Positions 57,530 through 64,000 of a stretch of 64,000 bases of DNA are shown here, piece by piece. The translations under genes were made by a program, and so were the position numbers. Within the stretch, counting starts at the first letter, position 1, and each line of letters starts with the position of its first letter. Origin of the DNA: Candidatus Peregrinibacteria bacterium (GTDB taxonomy: Bacteria > Patescibacteriota > Gracilibacteria > UBA1369 > UM-FILTER-53-11); assembly GCA_016186205.1 (NCBI GenBank), contig JACPMA010000006.1:1-64000 (forward strand). The letters are read 5' to 3'. The notes beneath the pieces were generated by a model. The model did no database searches. It was not told the DNA's origin and saw only the letters and a program-made list of their open reading frames with translations.

Positions 57530-57642
57530 TTTTATTGAAGTTATTCTATATTATTATACCATATTTTTAATAAATTGCAAACTCTGATTTATAGAAATCA
57601 AAAATTGAAATTGGGCATTTCTATAGTTTATAGTATAGGCCT

Positions 57643-58830
57643 ATGCTACGCACATTAAAGCATATTAAAAATCTTAAGGGCAAACGCGTACTCCTCCGCG
57701 TCGATTTCAATGTACCAATCGACAAACGCGGCGTCACGGATGACACGCGGATCCGTGAAACTCTCCCGACCATCAAATTTCTCCTCCGCAAAAAAGCCAA
57801 GGTAATTGTTATGACTCATCTTGGCCGGCCGGAAGGACACGTGGTGGACAGTTTAAAGCTTGATGCGGTCGCGGCATGCCTTAAGAAACTCCTAGGAAAG
57901 AAAGTAGAGAAATTACACAACTGCGTTGGAAAAGCCGTGGAAGCAGCGGTGAAAAAAATGAAAGAGGGCGAAATTTTCCTTCTCGAAAATATTCGTTTCC
58001 ATCCGGAAGAAGAAGCCTGCGATCCAAAGTTTGTGAAGGCCCTCGCAAAGCTCGGTGATATTTTTGTGAATGACGCTTTTGCCGCATGCCATCGAAAACA
58101 CGCATCTGTGTACGGCGTGGCGAAACATCTGCCGGCGTATGCCGGATTTCTCGTGGAGCGTGAGATAAAATTTTTAACTCCACTGCTCTCGAAATTTGCA
58201 AAACCGCTCACTCTAGTCGTCGGCGGCGCAAAAGTTGATACGAAAATCGGTTTGCTCAAAAACTTTTTTGGAAAAGCGGATTATATTTTGATCGGCGGCG
58301 CGCTTGCAAATACATTCCTAGCGGCCGAAGGTTTTGACATAGGCAAGTCACTGTTCGAACCGAATAAGCTGGAAACCGCACGCGAACTTTTGATGCTTGC
58401 GGAAAAACGCGGTCAGCATATCGTTCTCCCGCATGACGCCATCGTTGCGGATGAAGTCACGGAATATGCAAAAACGCTTGATCTTCCGCTTGAAGATATA
58501 GAAGGAAATATGAAAATCCTCGATGTCGGAAGCAAAACACGCGGCCATTTTACGGATATTATCAAAGCTTCAAAAACCGTTATTTGGAACGGTCCGATGG
58601 GGCTCTACGAATTCACGCCATTCGCTTCTGGAACAAAAGCTGTTGCGCAAACGCTTGCAGGACTCAAAGGAAAAACAAAAACATATGTAGGCGGCGGCGA
58701 CACCATTGACGCCCTCAAGCGCTGCAATATCCAGCCGAAAAAATTCACCTTCGTTTCCACGGGCGGCGGGGCAATGCTGGAATTTCTTGAAGGAAAAAAA
58801 CTGCCTGGAATCGAGGTCTTAATGCGATGA
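57643..58830 (+). CDS. pgk: Phosphoglycerate kinase
   Basis: 395 residues, normal length. RVLLRVDFNVPIDKRG, MTHLGRPEGH, LLENIRFHPEE, FVNDAFAACHRKHASVYG, VVGGAKVDTKIGLL, WNGPMGLYEFTPFA and GGGDTIDALKR are the classic blocks. It makes ATP from 1,3-bisphosphoglycerate in lower glycolysis, the main ATP source expected for a fermentative CPR cell. The TATAGTATAG stretch about 15 bases before the start may hold a -10. Confidence 0.97.
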   Translation: MLRTLKHIKNLKGKRVLLRVDFNVPIDKRGVTDDTRIRETLPTIKFLLRKKAKVIVMTHLGRPEGHVVDSLKLDAVAACLKKLLGKKVEKLHNCVGKAVEAAVKKMKEGEIFLLENIRFHPEEEACDPKFVKALAKLGDIFVNDAFAACHRKHASVYGVAKHLPAYAGFLVEREIKFLTPLLSKFAKPLTLVVGGAKVDTKIGLLKNFFGKADYILIGGALANTFLAAEGFDIGKSLFEPNKLETARELLMLAEKRGQHIVLPHDAIVADEVTEYAKTLDLPLEDIEGNMKILDVGSKTRGHFTDIIKASKTVIWNGPMGLYEFTPFASGTKAVAQTLAGLKGKTKTYVGGGDTIDALKRCNIQPKKFTFVSTGGGAMLEFLEGKKLPGIEVLMR

Positions 58831-59523
58831 TTTTATCCCCATTTTCTCTTCAATGCGCAGGACGATATTATGGAATGAGAGGTTGAGTTTGTTGAAAATT
58901 TTGTCGCTCACAATGTAAATCGCATACGTAATGAAAAACGCTGAAAAAACATCGATGGAGTAGTGCACGCGTAGAAAAAGCACAGTGAGAGCCTGAACAA
59001 ACGACATAATAATCATAAACCACCGCATAAACTTATTTTCCCAAAACAGAAGCGCTGCTAAAAACGGCAAACCGACATGGCCGGAGAAGAAAAGATCGTT
59101 GACATAAAAAAGACGCAACGCTGAATCCGGATCACCTCCCCATGCCGGCAACAAAAATCCTTTCGGCGCTCCAATATGGGTCAAAGTAATGAAAAATGCC
59201 CGAATTATAAGGAAAGCGGCCATCGTTTTTGCAGTAAAAGGACCGAGCTGCGGTTTAAAAAACAATGGATACAAAACGATCAGCGTAATAATCAGAAAAA
59301 ATCCGTACGTAAAAGAAATATTTAAATCAAGCGGAGGAAGCCGGTCGAGAATGAGATCTCCAACTGGCTGCACAATCACCGTCTCTTTATAGGAAGCGGC
59401 CAAATTCATCACAATCAATGCGGTGAATAAAAGGAATATCCCCACCAACAAAGAAATTCTAAAATTCTTTTCTTTGAGGAGTTCGCGCCACTGGCTATAC
59501 CACTTAATAAAAAATGTTTTCAT
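58819..59523 (-). CDS. PAP2/sphingomyelin synthase-like membrane phosphatase
   Basis: 234 residues with six hydrophobic helices. NDLFFSGHVGLPFLAALLFW and LRVHYSIDVFSAFFITY carry the SGH and the H-x3-D motifs of the PAP2_C/sphingomyelin synthase-like group. These enzymes move or remove lipid phosphate headgroups. The substrate is unknown; a role with the phospholipid genes at 62140-63191 is possible. It overlaps the pgk end by 12 bases convergently and the ATPase gene start side by 4 bases (ATGA). Confidence 0.75.
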   Translation of the reverse strand: MKTFFIKWYSQWRELLKEKNFRISLLVGIFLLFTALIVMNLAASYKETVIVQPVGDLILDRLPPLDLNISFTYGFFLIITLIVLYPLFFKPQLGPFTAKTMAAFLIIRAFFITLTHIGAPKGFLLPAWGGDPDSALRLFYVNDLFFSGHVGLPFLAALLFWENKFMRWFMIIMSFVQALTVLFLRVHYSIDVFSAFFITYAIYIVSDKIFNKLNLSFHNIVLRIEEKMGIKSSH

Positions 59524-62111
59524 GGGTTTTTAGACTTTGGATGCGATTTAACATTGGAATTTAGACCTTTATCGTTTTTCTCTTCCTCATTTTTCTTTTG
59601 GCTCTCGCTCCAGCGCTTAATTTTATCCTCAACCATTTCGCGCTTTGCAGAATACCGCTCGCGGCAAAATTTCAAAATTTTCTCGCGGCGGCCTTCTTCC
59701 AATTCGAATTGCGGCGCGCGGAAAGTCGTCATGGAAAATACCGGCGTCGGCATACCGTCGATCAAAAGCCGAATGTACGTATTTCCCACTTGAAGCGCCA
59801 CAAGATCCGCAACCATTGTTTCATCACCGCCATACTGGCCCGCAATCGGCTCGGCATCATCAAAACCAACCTGAAAAGAAACAAGCGTTCCGACGTTTCC
59901 AAAAACGGCATATCGAACTTCTTCCGGCATCTGCTCAATATATTGATTCGCCATTGTGAGATTAAGTTTATATTTGCGAGCCTCGGAAAGAATGGTCGCA
60001 AACGATTCAGTGGCAAAATTCTGGAATTCATCCACATAAAGATAAAAATCCACGCGGTCCTTTTCAGGAATATTCGCACGGCTCATGGCATCAAGCTGAA
60101 ATTTCGTGATAATCATGGCTCCCAGAAGCGAAGAAGTATCCTCGCCCATCTTCCCTTTTGAAAGATTCACAATCACGATCTTTTTGTTATCCATGGCAAA
60201 ACGGAGGTTGACCGAACTCTTCGGCTGGCCAACGATATTGCGGATAATCGGGCTTGATAAAAACTGGCCAACCTTGTTTAAGATCGGCGAAATAGCTTCA
60301 GAACGCATGCGCGGCTCCATGCGCTCAAACTCATTCACCCAAAAACTCTTCACAACTGGATCTTCAATTTTCTTAACGACGCGGTGCCTAAACTCCGCAT
60401 CTTGGAGAATGCGCGTGATGCCGAGCATAGTCGTATTCGGATATTCTAAAAGCCCGAGAATGGTGTTTCGCAAAATATGCTCAAGCCGCGGACCCCAGCT
60501 TTCAGCGTAAATTTTCTTAAAAATCCCGACGAGGCCGGATGCAACAATCGTATTGTATGACGGATCGATATTCTCAAGCATATTGAATGCAACAGGATAA
60601 TCTCGGTCCGAAGGATCAAATAAAATTACGTCGTTCGTGCGGTTCGACGGCACAAAATCAAGCACGCGCTCCGCAAGATCGCCGTGTGGATCAACCACTG
60701 CAACGCCCTTTCCGCTGCGGATGTCGGAAAAAATCATGTTTTCAAGGAGTGTGGATTTGCCCATGCCGGTTTTTCCAATGACATAAATATGCCTGCGGCG
60801 GTCATTCGTTTTAATGCCGAATTCTTGAGAGCTGCCGCGGAAATTCGTTTTACCGAGAAGCGTAAAACCCTCGTCGGCGCCAACCGTAGCCGGATTTGGC
60901 AAATCCGAAGGCGGTTCGAGTTTTTTAGAACGCACCCACGCAATATTCGGCGTCGCAACGTTCATGTGCGGGAGATGGTATAAAGTTGCCATCTCTTCAT
61001 TATTGAGCACCACCTCGCCGGTATCTCGGCGCTGCTCGAATTTTTTCGCCACCAAAATACCTTCCTCAATCCCGTGCATATGAAATCCATTAAGATGCGG
61101 AATACTAAACTGCTTGAATGAACCGGCAATTTCGCGCACTTTCACGGCGGAAGTTTCCGGATCATATTTTTGAGGAATATATACGACGCGAATCGTCGCC
61201 TCAAAAAGAAGTTTGGAAATTTTATCCATGGCCGCGTCGATATCGGTTTCGCGCTCATGGCGGCTCGACATCTCCTCTCGCAGGTCGTCGCCTTCGCTGC
61301 CAGTGTCGCCTGCGAGACTCAAGGAAAAATGCTTTATGCCAGAGGTAATACCTTGGAACCAAAAGAAAAGATAGAGAGGGAAGAAAAATAATTTCAGCTT
61401 CCAATTGCGGACAATGAACATTCGAATGTAGGTTTTTTTGAGGGTTTCGATATTTCCAAAAATTCCTTTTGAAACAATACGAAGGCACTTTAAATAAACG
61501 ATGCGCCATTTCATATCGAGCGGCCGAAGGATAATTTGAATCCAGGCATTATCATCGGAATGTTGAAGCTTTGACAGCGAAGCGGTGATTCCGGCAATCG
61601 GATCAACCGGAACGCGCGTAAGCTTATCTTCAAACTGGGGATAGCGCTTAATCGGATAAATTGCGGGATCCTCAAAACCGATCTCTGCACCGGCCGCATA
61701 TTGAGATGACGGCGTGAGGCCGGCATAATCCTCCACTTCCTCAATTTCGGCATTCGGATACTGGGCGTAAATCTGACCTTCGATAAGATTTCGCAGCTTC
61801 GATGGAAACCATACGAAGAATTTAATCTGCCGTTTGGTGTGGGCGATTTCAAAACTCACTTTGTCCTGCCGTTTGCCGCGGAGAAGATCCCACCATGAAA
61901 GTTTGTGAAAAAAACCGTGAAGGGTTGCAAAAATCTGTTCCGCAACCATGGGGCCAGTTTCATTCATCTTGGATACACGAATCGCCAGCACCGTATGCTT
62001 CTGCTTGCGTTCGCGCTTCATCCGCTCCCATCTCAAAAACCCGGAAAAAAGAAAAACAACGGCAATGTATCCAATAATAATGAGGACGACCAAAAACAGT
62101 GTTTCATTCAT
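59520..62111 (-). CDS. VirB4/VirD4-type ATPase with membrane anchor
   Basis: 863 residues. One N-terminal helix (residues about 5-25), a middle membrane segment (about 235-260), then a motor domain with YVIGKTGMGKSTLLENM (Walker A), FYLYVDEFQNFATESF (Walker B) and ANQYIEQMPEEVRYAVFGN (sensor region). DPHGDLAERVLDFVPSNR and LLEYPNTTMLGITRIL are typical of the DUF87/TraM-recognition-type coupling ATPases found widely in CPR. It likely powers type IV-like secretion or DNA transport across the membrane. The tail is charged and low complexity. The VirB2-like pilin at 1031 may be from the same kind of system. Confidence 0.8.
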   Translation of the reverse strand: MNETLFLVVLIIIGYIAVVFLFSGFLRWERMKRERKQKHTVLAIRVSKMNETGPMVAEQIFATLHGFFHKLSWWDLLRGKRQDKVSFEIAHTKRQIKFFVWFPSKLRNLIEGQIYAQYPNAEIEEVEDYAGLTPSSQYAAGAEIGFEDPAIYPIKRYPQFEDKLTRVPVDPIAGITASLSKLQHSDDNAWIQIILRPLDMKWRIVYLKCLRIVSKGIFGNIETLKKTYIRMFIVRNWKLKLFFFPLYLFFWFQGITSGIKHFSLSLAGDTGSEGDDLREEMSSRHERETDIDAAMDKISKLLFEATIRVVYIPQKYDPETSAVKVREIAGSFKQFSIPHLNGFHMHGIEEGILVAKKFEQRRDTGEVVLNNEEMATLYHLPHMNVATPNIAWVRSKKLEPPSDLPNPATVGADEGFTLLGKTNFRGSSQEFGIKTNDRRRHIYVIGKTGMGKSTLLENMIFSDIRSGKGVAVVDPHGDLAERVLDFVPSNRTNDVILFDPSDRDYPVAFNMLENIDPSYNTIVASGLVGIFKKIYAESWGPRLEHILRNTILGLLEYPNTTMLGITRILQDAEFRHRVVKKIEDPVVKSFWVNEFERMEPRMRSEAISPILNKVGQFLSSPIIRNIVGQPKSSVNLRFAMDNKKIVIVNLSKGKMGEDTSSLLGAMIITKFQLDAMSRANIPEKDRVDFYLYVDEFQNFATESFATILSEARKYKLNLTMANQYIEQMPEEVRYAVFGNVGTLVSFQVGFDDAEPIAGQYGGDETMVADLVALQVGNTYIRLLIDGMPTPVFSMTTFRAPQFELEEGRREKILKFCRERYSAKREMVEDKIKRWSESQKKNEEEKNDKGLNSNVKSHPKSKNP

Positions 62112-62139
62112 ACGGCTTCCTAGATATTATAGCATTACG

Positions 62140-62655
62140 ATGAATAAATTCCGCTGGCTGCCGAATGCGATCTCTGTTGCACGGCTTATTGCCCTAATTC
62201 CTTATGGATGGATTTTTCTAAATCACGGCGATCGCCGCATCCTCCTCGGGATTGCCCTCTTCATTATTTTAAGCGATTGGCTCGACGGATTCCTTGCAAG
62301 AAAACTCCATTACGAGTCGAAAATCGGCGAGGTGCTGGATGCGCTCGGCGATGGAATTTTCTTCATCGCATCGTGGATTTTTTTCTATTTGGAAAACAGT
62401 TATTCCTTATTCATCCTCGTGCTGATACTTATTCCGCGCCTTGCTCTTACATGCTCCATTGTGGTTAACCGCCTCATATTCGGGAAATGGAATACAAAAC
62501 ATTATGTTGGCGGAAAAGTAGCGGCAGTATTTTATTTTCTTCTCATTGTATGGCTAATTCTTAAACTCCCATTTCAAAATGTTGCACTCCTCGCTACGAT
62601 CATCATAGGTTACGCCGGAAGCCTATGGTCTGAATTTGAACGCTATCAATCATGA
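62140..62655 (+). CDS. CDP-alcohol phosphatidyltransferase
   Basis: 171 residues from ATG at 62140 (MNKFRWLPNAISVARLIAL). The family motif is complete: DWLDGFLARKLHYESKIGEVLDALGD, i.e. D-x2-D-G-x2-A-R-x8-G-x3-D-x3-D. Four or five membrane helices. It joins a CDP-activated lipid to an alcohol such as glycerol 3-phosphate or inositol phosphate. The CarS-like gene overlaps its end by 4 bases, so a CDP-lipid producer and a user are made together. The family does not fix the alcohol. Confidence 0.85.
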   Translation: MNKFRWLPNAISVARLIALIPYGWIFLNHGDRRILLGIALFIILSDWLDGFLARKLHYESKIGEVLDALGDGIFFIASWIFFYLENSYSLFILVLILIPRLALTCSIVVNRLIFGKWNTKHYVGGKVAAVFYFLLIVWLILKLPFQNVALLATIIIGYAGSLWSEFERYQS

Positions 62656-63191
62656 AAATCATCCTCCAATCCATCTACTTTATGCTCCCGGCGTATCTCG
62701 CCAATATGATGCCGGTGTTTTTGAAAAAGGTTCCGATTCTGAATTATCCTCTTGATCACGGACGAACGTGGTTCGGCAAAAGAATATTTGGCGCTCATAA
62801 AACATATCGCGGATTTTTGAGCGGAATTTTTGCAGGAATTATTGTTGCGCTTGCTCAAAAATTTCTTTACCAATTCATGCCGCAATTTACGCTTTTCCCT
62901 TACGACAATTTTTCGTATGCCACGACTGCCATCGTCGGTTTATGCTTCGGCGGTGGGATTCTTTTGGGCGATCTCATAAAAAGTTTTTTCAAACGGCGCT
63001 TTGGCATCTCTGACGGCGGCAGATGGCTCCCTTTTGATCAGCTCGATTTTCTCGGCGCGCTGCTTTTAGTCGGCATTTTCTTTATTCCTTCTCTTCAATA
63101 TACCATTGCCATATTCATTATAAGTCCCGCCCTAATGATAATCACCGATATCTTCGGATATCGCTTGGGGATGAGGGATGTATGGTGGTAA
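62652..63191 (+). CDS. CarS-like CDP-archaeol synthase homolog (DUF46)
   Basis: 179 residues, five membrane helices. YFMLPAYLANMMPVFLKKVP, PLDHGRTWFGKRIFGAHKTYRGF and GDLIKSFFKRRFGISDGG...PFDQLDFLGALL agree with the CarS/DUF46 signatures (the H-K-T-x-R-G block and the D-x-x-K-S-x2-K-R-R block). CarS activates unsaturated archaetidic acid with CTP in archaea; bacterial homologs in CPR have no proven substrate. It overlaps the CDP-alcohol transferase gene start to end (ATGA), which supports a shared lipid pathway. Confidence 0.8.
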   Translation: MKIILQSIYFMLPAYLANMMPVFLKKVPILNYPLDHGRTWFGKRIFGAHKTYRGFLSGIFAGIIVALAQKFLYQFMPQFTLFPYDNFSYATTAIVGLCFGGGILLGDLIKSFFKRRFGISDGGRWLPFDQLDFLGALLLVGIFFIPSLQYTIAIFIISPALMIITDIFGYRLGMRDVWW

Positions 63192-63193
63192 TT

Positions 63194-63904
63194 ATGAAAT
63201 CGTTTAAAATTCTTCTCTTTAATATAAGCTACTGTCTTGGGTTCGACGGTTCTATTTGGCAATACGTTCTTCATTTCTATCGCTATTTTTTCTGTTCAAA
63301 GAAAATTCAACGCCGCGTTTTAAATGAACTCGCTCTCCTCATGAAAAAAACCAATCCGGACCTTTGTTGTCTCATTGAGATTGAAAGCCACCAACTCGAG
63401 AAACATGGCTACTCTTTCTATGACGCAGCGACGAAGTATGGTAAAAAAAGTATCCTTCCTCTCATCCCCTTCTTTAAGGGCAAATGCAACGGTTTTCTTT
63501 CAAAGAAAAATATACCTTTTCAAAAACACTACCTTACCCGAGGCGGGAAAAAACTCGTATATGAACTGTTCCTGCCAGGCAATCTATCTGTTTTTCTCGT
63601 CCACCTCTCGCTTTCTTCAAAAATGCGAAAAAAACAGTTTGAAGAACTCGGACACTTCGTTCACAATAAAAAAGTAATCATCTGTGGAGATTTCAATATC
63701 TGGAAAGGAATACGGGAACTTGATGATTTTCTCCGAATGCATGATTTGAAAATGATGGGATATCCGACATTTCCCGCTCATCGACCTAAGAAAATTTTAG
63801 ACGTATTTGTTTACTCTCGTAATCTCGACGTAAAAAAAATAACGGTCTTCAAAGAAGTGAAAATTTCTGATCACCTTCCCGTACTCCTCAAAATCAGCCT
63901 ATGA
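63194..63904 (+). CDS. Endonuclease/exonuclease/phosphatase (EEP) family protein
   Basis: 236 residues from ATG at 63194 (MKSFKILLFNISYCLG). The fold is marked by FNISYC, DLCCLIEIESHQLE with the metal-binding Glu, VHLSLSSKMR, ICGDFNIWKG and ISDHLPVLLKI. These enzymes cleave phosphodiester or phosphate ester bonds in DNA, RNA or lipids. Being last in an operon of lipid headgroup genes, a phospholipid substrate is possible. The next gene starts inside its stop (ATGA at 63901). Confidence 0.75.
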   Translation: MKSFKILLFNISYCLGFDGSIWQYVLHFYRYFFCSKKIQRRVLNELALLMKKTNPDLCCLIEIESHQLEKHGYSFYDAATKYGKKSILPLIPFFKGKCNGFLSKKNIPFQKHYLTRGGKKLVYELFLPGNLSVFLVHLSLSSKMRKKQFEELGHFVHNKKVIICGDFNIWKGIRELDDFLRMHDLKMMGYPTFPAHRPKKILDVFVYSRNLDVKKITVFKEVKISDHLPVLLKISL

Positions 63905-64000
63905 AAAAGAAACGCACCTTATCACATACGCCACGCCGCGCCGAACACTCACGAAAAGTGCACTTTTCGCTTGCTATGCGTGAGAAAGTTTCGGAAAACT
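63901..64000 (+). CDS. Start of an unidentified gene, cut by window end
   Basis: 33 codons from ATG at 63901 are visible, MKKKRTLSHTPRRAEHSRKV then HFSLAMREKVSEN, very basic. The start overlaps the EEP stop as ATGA, so it continues the operon. Too short to identify. Confidence 0.45.
   Translation, partial: MKKKRTLSHTPRRAEHSRKVHFSLAMREKVSEN

Overview
The window looks like a chromosomal segment of a Candidate Phyla Radiation (Patescibacteria) bacterium. Genes are small and tightly packed. The standard code fits, since conserved proteins end where expected. Shine-Dalgarno sequences are weak or absent. Several proteins are typical of the group: a Cys-rich CxxC-ladder family (two copies), a VirB2-like pilin, a membrane-anchored VirB4/VirD4-type ATPase, a stand-alone ACT-repeat protein, and many short membrane proteins. 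The phylum within CPR cannot be fixed from this window alone.

Layout. 1-16.4 kb is ordinary chromosome: a sugar transferase (cut by the window edge), a pilin, a der gene with an internal deletion, uvrC carrying an inserted acetyltransferase domain, a Cys-rich protein, tRNA-Leu followed at once by a LAGLIDADG endonuclease gene, obgE, pth, rplU, an RluA-type pseudouridine synthase, a TrmB-type regulator with a clear promoter and operator, tyrS and an AEC transporter. 33.0-64.0 kb is again chromosome: recG, a giant membrane/coiled-coil protein, a divergent elp3 / Trm9-like methyltransferase pair, cell-envelope genes, gatB, coaE, lepB, nrnA, fmt, a lipoprotein solute-binding protein, ssb, ribE-ribH, pgk, the VirB4/VirD4 ATPase and a lipid-headgroup gene pair that includes an archaeal-type CarS homolog.

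Between them (16.44-32.73 kb) lies the notable system: an integron-like cassette array. I count 17 long imperfect palindromes ending in RYYYAAC-like and GTTRRRY-like heptamers, as integron attC sites do. They separate 17 cassettes, nearly all with genes on the minus strand, pointing away from a tyrosine recombinase gene (33001-33822) that is divergent from the array, next to an attI-like core at 32669-32675. The variable R-box bases match across each cassette (12 of 17 exactly, 4 with one mismatch) rather than across each site, which is the integron rule. Several traits are unusual. The recombinase is a short Xer-like enzyme without the extra domain that marks IntI. The inverted repeats at cassette ends run 20-90 bp past the R boxes. 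Each ordinary site carries a TATAAT/TACAAT hexamer at a fixed place in its first hairpin. Three toxin-antitoxin modules (two HicAB, one Fic/antitoxin) sit inside the attC palindromes, not between them. Cassette genes include predicted lipoproteins, a HEPN (ApeA-like) protein beside a membrane-anchored trypsin-like protease, an M24 peptidase, a P-loop kinase and many unknowns.

A second theme is a set of dispersed GC-rich palindromic elements. One 119-bp element occurs between genes (36185-36303) and again, inverted, inside the coding frame of the Trm9-like methyltransferase (42145-42263). Related palindromes lie at 2702-2886 and 53596-53789, and a short one disrupts a hicA gene at 17565-17619.
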